The notes beneath the pieces were generated by a model, which was not told where the DNA came from, searched no databases, and saw only the letters and a list, made by a program, of their open reading frames with translations. From Bremia lactucae (lineage: Eukaryota > Oomycota > Peronosporomycetes > Peronosporales > Peronosporaceae), in NCBI RefSeq assembly GCF_004359215.1, contig NW_027152055.1:252775-316774 (forward strand): a DNA stretch of 64,000 nt, read 5' to 3'. The position numbers and the translations under genes are program-made. Shown in pieces: positions 31,230 through 42,300 of the stretch (its first letter is position 1; each line of letters begins with the position of its first letter).

Positions 31230-31640
31230 CCTAAAGTGCAAAATTCTGAGATCGGCTGGAGCCTCAAATTTCATCTGAGGAGAATCCTCCCCAACCGCCT
31301 CGAGCTGTGGTTGTGCAACCACAGCGAGATCCTCTACGATCGACTCCTCAACAAGAGATTGCTTCACTGATGTGAACGCATCTCCTTTTTATTTTAACCA
31401 ATCCATTCTGTGCCCATCTTAAGGAGGTCAGATGATGGTGTTGTTTGCTCAGCGTAATTCTTCCTATATTTATCCAAGTAATTAGAGATCCCTAGGAAAT
31501 TGACGCAAATCCTTCACATGCCGCAGGAATGGCCTTTCTTTTCAGAATTTACCTTGTCTGGGTCTGCTCGCTCACCATGTGTACCTACGATGCAGCTCAG
31601 CACAGGTATATCTCGGACCCTATGGCGCACTTTTAAAAGT
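31230..31640 (-). pseudogene. D-type RT end / RNase H start fragment
   Basis: The minus strand reads L-R-Q-F-L-G-I-S-N-Y-L-D-K-Y (about 31,480), matching L-R-Q-F-L-G-L-A-N-Y-L-H-K-Y of element D, followed by mutated RNase H start. It is inverted relative to the B-type remnant beside it, with the joint near 31,210-31,240. Confidence 0.65.
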
Positions 31641-31969
31641 TGACGTCTATTTCCTATACTAAAGTTGTCTAATTTGGCTCGAGTTTAAATAGCAATGGCA
31701 CTTAGAATCTTTCGATTCTGCCACGCTTCTTTGTCTAGCTCACATGCAATACATTAACATGTACATATATTATTCTATCTCATGCTTGTGTATTTCATTT
31801 GTAATACTAATGTCTCTTTATAATTTTCTATAATAAAGTTGTCTACACTTGGGCGTCCTTCAGAGCCTGCAACACTCTGCGTCTAAATGACGCTTGTGCG
31901 ATCTATTCTGCTCTGCTCATTCTCGGCCCTACTATGAACGAATACATCGCCCGGAGTTGAGGCATACTT
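31641..31969. other. Unassigned stretch, possibly LINE 3' flank
   Basis: AT-rich, with TATAATAAAGTTGTCTA-like sequence seen twice (about 31,656-31,675 and 31,830-31,848). No coding signal. Confidence 0.35.
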
Positions 31970-34140
31970 ACGTATCAGAAAACTGCTGCACTCTCTTGGA
32001 CCGATGATGTGTCCCCTCTGTATACTCCTGCCGACCTATCTTTCCAAATCTGAGTCTGGCAGGCTGTGGCTAAGATGTACCATATCTGTTTCCAGACTGT
32101 TTTTGCATGGATGACGTCGTCCTGGAATCGCGCCTCAAGAAGCTGCTGTCGGTGCTTAAGAATCACTGTGTTACGCCAAGTGGCGCACGCTCGGTGTAAC
32201 AGGCGGGCTCTCTGTGTGGTGGCCATTTCTCCAATCCAATGACTGACAAGTTGAGTCCACTTTGCTTGAGCCTGTGAACAGCTCCAGAAAGATGTTCATT
32301 TGTTTCCGGCTTGCCAGCTCGGTCTGGTGTCTGTCAGCAGCTACTGTCGATTGACTGTCGGCATGGTACAGGTTGAGTTGTCTTGTCGCTACCCGATAAC
32401 TTGTACAGATCTGGTAAGCTACTAATCCATGACTGTGGTCCCATAGCTGTGCGGGTGTTTGGTTGCCGTTGCTTGCTGCCACGGATCTTTAGCGACTTTG
32501 GCTGTGAGTCATATATGAGTATTCGTAAGGGTCTCGCGAGCTCCTTCTTGATCTCGCTCAATGCCTGACGCCCTAGGACTGTCACAATCTTGGTGTTTGC
32601 TGATAATTTCGGTACGTTCCATAGGAAATGGCGAAGCTGCGAATGCGCTTCAAGGACCACTCCTTCGTTCAAGCGTTTAAATATTCGTTGCTGACCCTGA
32701 TCCTTAGCTGTCCGTCGTTCCGGAATTCTCCCTTGAAACTTCTTATGTATCCCATCTGCTTCTTGACGCAGAGTCACCCTGTTATCTGAAGCGTTCGGTT
32801 CCTGTCGTGGCCTTCATTCAACGTGCTCGTCCCCCCGGACATTCAAAATCTTTGACGAAGCTTGGTGCGTGCCGCAGTAGGGAGTTCCGGCTTCATACCC
32901 ATCATGGATCCAACCGAAAGAGTCGGTGATGATAAGAGCAGAGCCGTCGCCCAGCTTTCGGAGCTTTCGGGGCGAGTGCCGGCTTTTGTTGCTGGTTACT
33001 GCTCGGAACTGGAATGTAAATTCTAAGGCTCCTGTCCGGTGGATGTTGAGGTCGACTATGGCACATGGGACGATTCGATTGTACTTTCGACAATCCAGCT
33101 GTCCCCATTTACATCGCATACCCATGGATCTGCGTGCCATTGAAATGTTGACTAGACTCTGTTAAGGACTGGAAAGGACGGTGATATGAGAGAACCCATT
33201 CGTCTTCCTCCCACCAACTGGCTGCGTCGTTGGTGAGGACTTCAAAGTGCGTGTTAAGCCTCTCAGTTAGCGATTTTTCCTGCTTACCTAATGATCTGAA
33301 CCATTCCCAAGTTCTTGCTGGAGCAGCTGTGGTGGCGTGGGCCCATAGGAAAATCTTATACAGATTGTGTTGTTCTTTCGCCGCCCATGGAGCTAACCTG
33401 AATACAGTAGCCGAAAAAAAAAAAACAGAATTGACGGGAGGACGATGGAATTGAAAACCAGGATCTGTTTTTGACAGCTCTTGCTACTTTTGTCGCCGTT
33501 AAGAGTCGTCGTTGGATCATCTGTAGGCAAAAAAAAAACAGTTTATGTTGACAATCTCGCCAGTCTCTACATCATAGCCGAGATAGCGTGTCGTGTGCGT
33601 TGCTTGTACGACTTCTATTCTTTTGTAGGTCCGTTGAGTGACTGATCAGTTGAAATAAAGTAGTTTACTTTGGGTAGTACATGTAGCGCTGGGAGGCTGC
33701 CGAATCGGCATACAGTCTCCAGTCTCCGTGCCACTTCAGAGGCTTGGTCGAGGAGACGGTGGAGTCGACCACAAATGCTGAAAAGATGTGTGTTTATGAC
33801 ATTGTCCCTGGTATGCGTACCCCTTGTAATTGTCGGTCTTGCTTGATTGTTGCCCAACCCGTGGCGAACGTGTCTGCTGTTGTCAGCGTTCGAGTGAACT
33901 GGTTCCTGTAACGCGCACAGACTTTTATTACTTTCTGGTCACGCTTCCAGTTGGAAATTCTTTTGTAGGACTATCGTAATCGTTCCGTTGATCGCCGTAG
34001 CTGATCTCCTTCCCCTCTATCCATTGCCTTGGCGTATTGATCCGTCTTGTCTCTTTACGAAGTACTTTGTATCGGAAGCGCTTCCGCCGCTGGCGCTCTT
34101 TTCGCTTAACACTGGTGATACATTTCCTGCATTTGGCCAC
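31970..34140 (-). mobile_element. LINE (non-LTR retrotransposon) remnant, minus strand, 5'-truncated
   Basis: Reading down the minus strand: T-R-Y-L-G-Y-D-V-E-T-G near 33,575, F-N-S-I-V-L-P-S-I-L-F near 33,445, then L-A-P-W-A-A-K-E-Q-H-N near 33,385, A-R-T-W-E-W-F, a zinc-knuckle-like L-R-H-F-L-W-N-V-P near 32,625, and I-W-K-D-R-S near 32,040. This order fits the C-terminal half of L1-like RT proteins. Homopolymer runs of A (33,416-33,424; 33,530-33,538) coincide with frame breaks. Palm-domain motifs are not preserved. Confidence 0.65.
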
Positions 34141-34823
34141 ATCGGCGTCCCACGTTCTTGATGTCGTCGGGCTCCCTTAATATATTAAGTTATTTCATTA
34201 CGATCTTCTAGCTACTGGCTTCAATATATTAATAGCTAACTATGCAATGCGCCTCCTTGCGCACCACCTAATCGTGTTTTGTAACGGTTGAATTAGACTT
34301 AAATCAACCAATGAATAGAAATAATGTCTTATGGCGTCAGTATTACAAAATTTGACAAAATTGGAATAATAAAGTCAAAATTGAAAAAAAATCTTACTTT
34401 TATAGGAAATAATATTTTTTATTAGATAATGTTTATGTGACGGCACACATGTCCTTAAGCGGAAATTCGGCTAATTTTCGTCAGTTTTACAGTCTTGTTG
34501 CTTCACCAAGACCAGAATTAGTTTCTCCAGCTTCAGATTGTATGGCGAAAATATTTCTGGCATTTGTTCCATACAACTCCCTCCCGGCCACGACAAACAA
34601 TTGCACAAGCGTCAACAGGAGCAATTTTAAACTGTGTGAGCTCTTTGGCATCTATGTGCACCAAAAGCAGCTCATTCGGCAGACTTCAAGACAAGATCCG
34701 GTGTGATCGCATCTAGTACAAAGGTGTGTTTAAGTTGCAATAGTGATGGTAAGCCAATTTCTCTTGTAACGTTCATTAATCTACACAAGATTCTAAATTT
34801 TAATACATGACATTCATTCAGCG
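34141..34823. other. Unassigned stretch, 3' side of the 374-aa gene
   Basis: Very AT-rich (34,180-34,440). On the minus strand at about 34,690-34,535 a clean 50-codon frame reads N-E-L-L-L-V-H-I-D-A-K-E-L and later V-W-N-K-C-Q-K-Y-F. It looks coding but matches nothing I know and has no start. It could be part of another broken gene. Confidence 0.35.
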
Positions 34824-36010
34824 CTACTTCAAGTGGTTTCGATCTTGCAACACCGCAAGCTCTTCCTGGAGCCCCATGACGTACTTCACCATCTCGTCTC
34901 GTGATGAACAGGAATTCATAATCATGTTGCGCAGCGCAAGGCGCGCCAAAGTAACGTTAGGTATCTCTTTCGTTAGCAAGTGCCGAGGCACAGACGGCGC
35001 AACAGGCGAGGCACTGGAACTTTTTACCAAGCAACTAGCAAAATTAGCATGTTGGAGCTTGTTTTTGTGCGGCGAGGTGGATGTCGTTGAGCTCACGTAT
35101 GAAGACACGGCAACGCCGTTCGCGAGACGGGTCCCCTTACGGCCATCACGTCAGCTTCGTGATCAGCCATGACCGAATCTGGAGCCCAGGAAGACGCACA
35201 ATTCGCCACGCAAGCCCGAAAACCCGCACGCTTGCAACCTCCCGCGCGAATATGCACGAGAACGAACTCGCCAATCTCATTCCTTCCCGTCTTGTCTGCA
35301 AGCATCACGGCGTGCATTCGAAACACCTTTTTCTTGGCAGAGACGTAGGTCGGTCGACTGAAGCACGTGGCTGTAATGTAGCGTACAATCGGCAGCTTTT
35401 TTGGCAAGCCCGTGACGAAGCTCATTTTTCGCCATTCAAAGTCCTTACTTGACTCCTTTTTGCCCTCAGTGTTGGCACCTATCGAGCGCGGAGCCATCTC
35501 ACTCGGTGCTTTTCTCTTGCGTGGAAAGCCAAATGAACCCTTGCCCAGCAGACGGGAGCACTTAAGGAAGTACATGCACGAGACGGGCTGGCTATAGATA
35601 AACTCTGGATGCAGGGGGACACCCCGTGAATCCACGCCAAAGTCATACACAGGAATCTTAAACTCGCTTTGGAGTGTCAAGAGGATGTTGAAGTACTGCT
35701 TCGCCGAGGGCCATGGCGTCTTGTCCTCCACCTCGCTCTCGTTCAGTTGTAACTGTATAGAGGCCTCTGGTTGATTTTGAATTGATGCTATCGATGGCCC
35801 GTCACTTCGCTTCTCAGTCACCACGTTTCCATGGCGCTGCCTTTGAGTCGCCAGTAACTCGGCTAGTCCAGGCAACACCATAAGGTGCGGCAATTTCTCA
35901 AAATAGCCCTGCGCTAAATTGGCATACGGCGATGCATTGCTTTCAGGCGAGCGCGGTCGTTTGCGGCGAATCAGCTGGATTGTGGGTACCCACTGCGCGT
36001 CGTTATCCAT
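34824..36010 (-). CDS. Conserved-looking protein of unknown function, 374 aa, two exons
   Basis: Exons are 36,010-35,097 and 35,034-34,824; the sum, 1,125 nt, is exactly 375 codons with the stop. Near the N-terminus is a basic R-R-K-R-P-R-S-P patch, probably nuclear. Residues about 95-150 hold a charged segment and Y-D-F-G-V-D-S-R-G-V-P-L-H-P-E-F-I-Y. The middle has G-S-F-G-F-P-R-K-R-K. The C-terminal 30 residues form a short coiled coil (V-K-Y-V-M-G-L-Q-E-E-L-A-V-L). No known domain is recognised. The long clean frame, correct splicing and lack of retroelement motifs argue for a real host gene. A 105-bp tandem duplication lies 64 bp upstream of the ATG. No neighbour suggests its role. Confidence 0.75.
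35035..35096 (-). other. 62-bp intron of the 374-aa gene
   Basis: On the minus strand the donor GTGAGC, branch-like GCTAAT and acceptor TTTGCTAG are present. Without splicing the frame ends at TGA in the donor; with it His-Thr-Cys-Leu-Val-Lys continues into the C-terminal exon in frame. Length and signals match oomycete introns. Confidence 0.8.
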
Positions 36011-36073
36011 GTCGCGTGTCAGTGAGTCGAATTTGGCAACTAGAATACTGAATAGTGCTTCTCAACGTCAATT

Positions 36074-36283
36074 GATCAATTAAAAGAGTAAGCCTCGCAG
36101 AAGTAGTACGCGAGACGACTCCTTCGGTACCGCTTCTGCTAACTTGAGCTCTGCAGAGCCGGAGAAAGCATCTCTATGGATCAATTAAAACTGTAATCCT
36201 CGCAGAAGTAGTACGCGATACGACTCCTTCGGTACCGCTTCTGCTAACTTGAGCTCTGCAGAGCCGAAGAGAGCATTTCTATG
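36074..36283. repeat. 105-bp tandem duplication upstream of the 374-aa gene
   Basis: Units 36,074-36,178 and 36,179-36,283 both start GATCAATTAAAA and contain CGCAGAAGTAGTACGCGA and ACTTGAGCTCTGCAGAGCCG. They differ at about ten positions. They lie in the promoter region of the minus-strand gene. Confidence 0.9.
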
Positions 36284-36584
36284 TATCCCCCCCCGAATTT
36301 GTATGTTTGCTGATGACTTTTCTACTTTTTTAATTCGTGCAGCGATGATGAATTACGCCGTCGGGAAGCCAAGCCGTTTTTCTGGCTTCAAAGATCAAGG
36401 AGACCGTATTTTAAGAGTCGGTGACATGCGTCATGAACGTATGGGTTTCATGTTCCAACTTAATGAGGATCTTCCTTCAGAGTTCCTAAACGCACCCCAC
36501 ACATAAACTTCCAGCCAATCATGTCTCAGATTTCCAAATAAGCTTGAAAAAGGCAATTGCAACACTATATGTGGCAACTTTTCT
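36284..36584. other. Unassigned stretch between tandem duplication and element C
   Basis: It begins with a C run and holds an 85-codon plus-strand frame (36,249-36,506) of no known family. The tail CCAGCCAATCATGTCTCAG with its neighbours recurs at about 62,740-62,775, so it is part of a dispersed repeat. Confidence 0.4.
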
Positions 36585-37060
36585 TGTAATGGGGCACACA
36601 TCGGTTGGAGAACCGTTGTTGTGTACATTGACTTTATGGGTAAAATATCCTTTTATCTAATTTAAAATAGTTAGTTACTTAAATCACATTTATTATGGGT
36701 AACAAATGTGGTCGCCGCCAGATATTAATCTGGCGGCCAAAATCTATTTTAAAATTTAGCTAGGGTAAGGTTTAAATTCAAATAATAAAAAAGTGCAGTT
36801 TTCCTTTTGATCTTAAAGCGTTAAGTGCCTTTCTAAAGCTTGCGCATTGATCTGTAAGAAATAGAGCCTTTCTAAGGTATATCCTCTTGGGCACTAGTTG
36901 CCACTTGGTCCTACGAACCCCTGAATCCCTTGAACTAGGATTGCTTAAGCTTTAATAGCTTGTACGACTCCTGAGTTGTTAAACCCATTAGTTTAATAGA
37001 ACTAAGTGGCTCTGAGTCTGAAAGTCTTCCTCTCTTTAGGAGCGAGGTAGCTCCGCTACA
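36585..37060 (+). repeat. 5' LTR of element C (alpha family, 476 bp)
   Basis: TGTAATGGGG to CCGCTACA. It is close to the LTRs at 11,267 and 17,599 but with scattered differences and small deletions, so it is an independent insertion. Confidence 0.9.
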
Positions 37061-37062
37061 CC

Positions 37063-37079
37063 TGGTAGCACTCGTAGTC
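37063..37079 (+). promoter_or_regulatory. Primer binding site of element C
   Basis: TGGTAGCACTCGTAGTC, 2 bp after the LTR. Same as in the other alpha copies. Confidence 0.7.
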
Positions 37080-37120
37080 AATCTACGCCTGAGTCTTTAC
37101 AAGACTAAACACTCACGAAG

Positions 37121-37187
37121 ATGGAAGAGGTTCCAGAGTTGAGAAAACCGCAACGTGCCGCTAATGACAAGCTCAATACCTTATTTG
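37121..37187 (+). pseudogene. Element C gag, N-terminal part before the element B insertion
   Basis: ATG at 37,121: M-E-E-V-P-E-L-R-K-P-Q-R-A-A. After 22 codons the target duplication ATTTG and the LTR of element B interrupt it. The frame resumes at 45,786 after B. It gives the true alpha gag start, which other copies have lost. Confidence 0.85.
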
Positions 37188-37642
37188 TGTAACGGGGCAC
37201 TACGACTTGTACTGCTTCAGTACAAGTCCACTTCGCACTGCTTCAGTTGCGAGTGGTCCCCTACGTTATTTCACGTACACTAGTACGCGCAGAGGAAGAC
37301 TTCTCTCTAAGGTAACTAGCTTTAAGAGGGCAGAAATGAAAACTGTAATAATATAATTAAGTATCTCTTCTATGTATCTTGTTAATGCTAACTTAATTAT
37401 AATCTAATACTAAACATGTAATTGAATTCTTATCTCTATCTTATCTGTAATTCTCTCTTTGGTTACTCCAACAGCTGATTAGTCTGCGGAATAAATAGGT
37501 ATAAATGGTCTATACCTATTCATGGATAAGAACTTTGAATATTACTACATAAAGTAATAGCCTCCAAATACTATGTACCTTTTCGAATATATTAATAATA
37601 ATCTTTAAGTGTTAATTTCATGTAGCGATACACCCCGTTACA
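37188..37642 (-). repeat. 3' LTR of element B (455 bp)
   Basis: On the plus strand TGTAACGGGG...CCCCGTTACA; its inverted ends are imperfectly palindromic. The minus-strand purine tract TTAAGGGAGGGG borders it at 37,643-37,656. Confidence 0.92.
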
Positions 37643-37762
37643 TCACCCCTCCCTTAAACGACAATCACTCTGAGTGTCATTGAATGGGGTGGTTGTCATG
37701 TGACCACTTAAATTTTAAAAAGATGTTGATTGGTCAGATCCATCATTTTAAATTTCCATCGC

Positions 37763-39393
37763 ATGAAGAATCAGCTCATGCGGGGTGCCGATAGTGCTGC
37801 GCCTTCGGCTGCGGTTCGTGCAGCCGCGCCGCGGGTGATGCACTGTTATCTCTTGCGGCAGACGGAACGTCTGCTGTAGTGTCTTCCACTCGCACAACAC
37901 TAGATGTTGCGAGTGCACGTGGTGATTCACCACGTAAATACGACCCCTCTTTGGAGGTCGACTACGAATGCGAGTCGGATGGAATGGCCGACTCGGGGAG
38001 AAAGGAACAGTCGCCTGATAGACGTCAGGCGGCTGGCTATGAGCCTTCGAATGAGAGGGCTCATTCTGATACACGAGTAAATAGTCTATTTGGATCCGAC
38101 GATGAGGATGATCCCTCATCGCCCGTACGATCTCCCATACGGTCACCTGCACGTGTTTCTGTGCAAGGTGACGACGATGGCGAAAGCCATTGTAAGAAAA
38201 GTTCTTGTGGTACCCCTGCTTCATTGGGTGCCACTCAGGGGAGTGAAGACAGTAAAATGTCTAATCTCGCCCCTGTAAAGAAGTCTTGGCTTTTGCCAGA
38301 ACGGCTTATCAATAGCTTGTCTGGAGAAACTACTCCTCACAACAAATAACCTTTTTTTATTGCGACAAAGCTACATGGCCTTGAACCCAGCGCGAAGAAC
38401 TTTTGCGCTGAGGAAGATTTTTATCTCGATGTTTTTCTTAAGCATCGATGGTTTAGTGGTAACAATAAGCGAGATAAAGGCTCGCTTATGCAAGCCTGGA
38501 GCGCGTTCATTCGCAATGTCAAAGACATTGGACGCAAAGCCTGGCTTCAAAAACTTAACGCGAATTGCGTTAAACTTGAGAAAAGAACTCCAACCGGTGC
38601 AAAGTATAAATTGCATCGGTTGTCACGTGAGCCTGGGCTTCCATGCCTCACGTGGGGTGATCCCTGTCCGTGTTGTGTAGACAACTCGAAGAGGGTAAAA
38701 GGGGATGTCTATTCCCTTTCTTCGCCCTGGGGAAGGGCTCGCATCTCGATTGGGATGCGTGACGCGATTGACGTTTTGCAATCGATTTACATGCGCCAGG
38801 GGCGCGTGTTTACCGATGGGCCTTCTGAACCATCGGATGGGTCTCGTCATACTGACGGACGAGGCCCTCAACTTCAGCAATCAGCTGGGAACGAGGCTCC
38901 CAGCTGTCATGTGAAGGTGGATAACCACGCCAGCGAACAAGATAATTCGTTCGCTGCCCCTTCACATCCCGGTGGTTCTAGATACGTTCCACAAAGAAAC
39001 GCTGACCCTCGTGGGAATCCACCAATAATTGTGGTGGAGGAGGGAAAATTAGATCCGAACCGTATGTCAGATCTAATGTCGAGGATCGACAAAATCGATT
39101 ACTTCCTCCATGATTTGGAGGAGGGACTCGACCACGAGCGCGGCAAGCGTCGCTCGTTGGAGCAGACGGTGCAGGCTCACCATATCGAGCGGTTGGAAGA
39201 CCGTTCGAAGAGTGCGTACTCCATGTTGGAGTACGAACGGAAGTATCATGCTGTTCGCGATGAGCTGTCGTCAGCTCATCGTAGTTTCGAGGATATTCGG
39301 AACCGGCATGAGAAACTTCAGGTTCAACATGAGAATCTGGTTCGCGATCACAAGAATCTGTTCGGGATACTTGAAAAGGGTGGTCAGATCTGA
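37763..39393 (+). pseudogene. Opposite-strand ORF of element B, about 540 codons with one frameshift and one stop
   Basis: The ATG at 37,763 is 121 bp inside the LTR. After about 25 codons a one-base shift leads into a frame open to 39,393, apart from one TAA at 38,347-38,349. Regions: Ala-rich start; acidic Ser-rich part with Y-D-P-S-L-E-V-D-Y at 37,942 and D-D-E-D-D-P-S-S; a central Trp-containing segment (D-F-Y-L-D-V-F-L-K-H-R-W; L-M-Q-A-W-S-A-F) near 38,430-38,500; a C-P-C-C pair; and a long coiled coil from about 39,080 to 39,380. The last 580 bp lie opposite the integrase end and chromodomain of pol. It has no known family and no retroelement enzyme motif. Families A/C and D carry counterparts. 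Confidence 0.7.
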
Positions 39394-39787
39394 CCTCGGA
39401 AAAAGCCGCGCACTGATGGTACGGGTGGAGCCGACCAACGTAAAACGTAGGATGCGTTCGCATCCTGCGTGGCAATTCTATTGTGTACGCATTGCCTCTG
39501 CGATGTAGTACACGGAAAGGACCAATGAACTTGGTAGTAGTTTTCTGCTTCTCACATTAGTGGCTAATCGCTTAGGTACGTTTACCGTAGAGAGTAGCAC
39601 TAGATCATTAATTTTAATTGAATGAACATTTGCTCTTCCATGTTTGTTTGCATTCCGTTTCTGTCGGTCCACTGCGTTAGCAATGGAATTCTGAACGAAA
39701 CGGATTATTGATTCTCGAGTTAGCAGCAATTCTTCTGCTGACTGATTTGTTTTGTCTTTTTTAGTACGCTTTGTGCGTACTGCCATG
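38810..39787 (-). pseudogene. Element B integrase C-terminus and chromodomain
   Basis: 39,787-39,478 carries the integrase end (I-N-D-L-V-L-L-S-T), then a shift into R-M-R-T-H-P-T-F-Y-V-G-R-L and a Pro-rich linker. The chromodomain reads R-F-F-V-E-R-I, an in-frame TAG, then N-H-R-D-V-K-G-Q-R-T-N-Y-L-V-R-W-R-G-Y-P and S-W-E-P, complete apart from the stop. The frame ends at TAA 38,812-38,810. Confidence 0.85.
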
Positions 39788-39957
39788 AGATTATTCTCAT
39801 CTTCGATGTCGATTTCTTCGACATCGACATTACTCGCGTCGTTGTTAACTTTGGCGCGTGATTAGCATGAGCCAGAATTGGTTTTTCTCGTGCGAGTCCC
39901 CCCCTTTAATAGAGGATCCCTTTAATTGGGTGGGTATGCGAGGATGGCGTGAGCCAT

Positions 39958-40690
39958 TCACGAAGAACGGTGTATGCGTTGTAGACGCATGCACCGAATT
40001 CTTGATGGCGCATTTACCGTCTGTTTGACTATCCGTTTCGGGTACGATTTGACGTAGTCTGCCGTGTTCTTCGAGGTCGGATTACGAATTGTTTGACTCC
40101 GTTTTGGTTGTTGGATGTTTACCTGGACGAATTCATGGGGTAACCTATGGAGTTTGAATACTGTGTCGATCAAGACACGGGCACAACCCGGAGTCGTAAT
40201 TGACTCTGGTACTGCAGCAAGATGTACCATGAATCTGTCTACAAAAACAAGGATTCATTGTTTTTGTGGTCGTCTTCGGGATCGAAGACGAAGTTCATCG
40301 ATACGGACTGTTAACACTCTGCCGGTAGTGGTAGAGATTGTAGAGGTGCATGGGTTGAAGAGCTAGCTTTTCCCGTTGATATACCTCGCAAGCACGAATG
40401 TACTTGCGCACGAACTGATACTGGCGGGGCCAGTAAAAGTCGCGACTTACTGTGAGGTAAGTCTTTTTACTTCCACGATGTCCATTTGTTGGAGCATCGT
40501 GACACTCATACATGATGCGCAAGCGCAAATCATTGTGAGTTGGGACGACGACACGTGGGGTGTCGCCGGTAACGGCTGTGTAATACAATAAGCCGTTACG
40601 TGTTGTGTATCGATCGGATGACGATCGATATAAAGCTGGTAGATCTTTACAAGATTTATCGGATGGATTCATTAATTGTCCATCAGACAT
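39958..40690 (-). pseudogene. Element B integrase N-terminal and core remnant
   Basis: HHCC domain with N-G-H-R-G-S-K-K-T-Y and C-E-V-Y-Q-R-E-K: the second zinc Cys is Tyr. The core is reduced to M-V-H-L-A-A-V-P-E-S-I-T near 40,230, followed by unrelated frames, so most of the DDE core is lost. Confidence 0.8.
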
Positions 40691-41250
40691 AGAAGGTCCT
40701 TATCTTCTTTGTAGGCTTTCTTTATGTCATCAACTAAGGTTGATGACGGAACACTCGTAGTGAGTGTTTTTACAGTGGGATTATTTTGACTGTTGGGGTG
40801 CACTGCTGTCTCGGAATCGGGTCGGCGTGATAGCGCATTAGCGACGACATTAAGTCGTCCTGGTTTATTTTCGACGGAGAAGTTATACTTCGCGACGAAG
40901 GATAGCCACCTCGCCATTTTTTGCGAGAGGTGTGGGCTGTTTACGGCCGTGCGTAATGATGCATGGTCCGTATATACGATGAACGGTCTATCTCCTCGGA
41001 GGTAGACCCTAAATTTGGCCAATGCATATTTCATGGCAAGGAGTTTCTTGTCTTGCACTGGGTAATTGCGTTCAGCTGGTTGCAGCTGACGCGATTGTTA
41101 ACAGACGACGCGCTTCGTGCCGTCTGTATCGTATTGCATTAACGCGCGGCCGATTGCGAAATCGCTGGCGTCACGGACCACATGGAATGGTCTGTCTTGA
41201 TCTGCAATCGCCAAGATGGGCGGTTGCGTCAAGCTTTGGTTGATATTTTC
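40672..41250 (-). pseudogene. Element B RNase H and tether
   Basis: A frame of 128 codons with K-K-L-L-A-M-K-Y-A-L-A-K-F, I-V-Y-T-D-H-A-S-L and V-A-N-A-L-S-R-R-P-D; the usual A-D-A-L-S is A-N-A-L-S. The N-terminal RNase H part is out of frame at 41,060-41,240. Confidence 0.85.
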
Positions 41251-41280
41251 AATCGAACGCTGACAATCAGCGTTCCATAA

Positions 41281-42300
41281 TCATTTCTCGTCTTTTTTCA
41301 AGAGGCGAGAGAGATGAACTGTCATCTCTGTATAATTGCGAGAGTACTTGTGCAAGTACGCCGCTAAACCAAGGAACTTTCTTAGTCCCTTGACATCGAC
41401 TGGACTTGGCCAGTCGGTGATTGCCTTGATCTTTTCGGGATCAGGGCGCACGCCACGTTCACCGACGATGCACCCAAGAAGTGGTATTTCGCTTGCAGCG
41501 AATATACACTTCTTGAAATATGCATACACCTTATGCTTTCGCATATGTGTAAGAACCTGACGAACGTGAGTTTTATGAACTTTCACTTCCGTCTTACCGT
41601 CCATGTCCCGGCTATGGACGAATACTTCGTCAGAAAAACTCGGTGCGAATCTTCGCACCGGTCTCAACAGATTTGTTACACATCTGTTGAATGTTGCAGG
41701 GGCGTTACTAAGCCCCTGAGGCATCACTAGCCATTCCCAGAGCATCCCACTGAGGGTGCTCACTGCTGTCTACGGGATGTCCCGCTCACGCATAAGGATT
41801 TAAAAGAGCCCATCCAACAGATCCATAGAAAAAAGATCGTACTCTTAGACATACCATCTATGATTACATCTTTCTCGGTATCGGCGTTTGAGCCGGTACT
41901 GTTGCAGCATTCAATTTGTTGAATGCGTGCACTATCCGCCACCCTCCTGTGGCCTGTCGCAAACAGAAGGTCGGAGAGCTATGTGGGGAGGTTGACTCCC
42001 TCACATGGCCCGCTTTTACTCGATCGGTAATAAATTATCGATCGCAATTACTTGTTCACGAGGCAGTGGCCACTGCTTCATGACACAGTACTTCGAGCCC
42101 GGTTTGAGCTCGATCACATGTCGAGTGCCTTTATCCTTAAGCAACTCGCACGGGACTGCTTCAGGGAATACATCCCATAATTCTTTTAAATTTTCGTATA
42201 GAGGATTTCCCTTGAGTGACTCCCAAGATTGAGTACTGTATCTTTTAATCCGAGTCTTCACATCGAGGACACTTTGGTCCATCGATGAGCTGCTGAGAAC
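41281..42300 (-). pseudogene. Element B reverse transcriptase
   Basis: Pieces 42,282-42,016 (Y-C-V-M-K-Q-W-P-L-P-R-E-Q), 41,942-41,760 and 41,763-41,281 (M-P-Q-G-L-S-N-A-P-A-T-F; F-S-D-E-V-F-V-H-S-R; L-R-K-F-L-G-L-A-A-Y-L-H-K-Y) cover the domain. The catalytic loop is changed from F-D-D to S-D-E. Frame breaks lie near 42,010 and 41,760. Confidence 0.85.

Noticed and set aside
36249..36506. 85-codon plus frame with F-A-D-D
   Set aside because: F-A-D-D recalls an RT loop, but no other RT motif is near and part of the sequence is a dispersed non-coding repeat.
38978..39475. The antisense ORF of B as mere shadow of pol
   Set aside because: I weighed this for all families. In B the plus frame is open far beyond pol (37.8-38.8 kb), where no minus-strand pol exists, so shadowing cannot explain it all.
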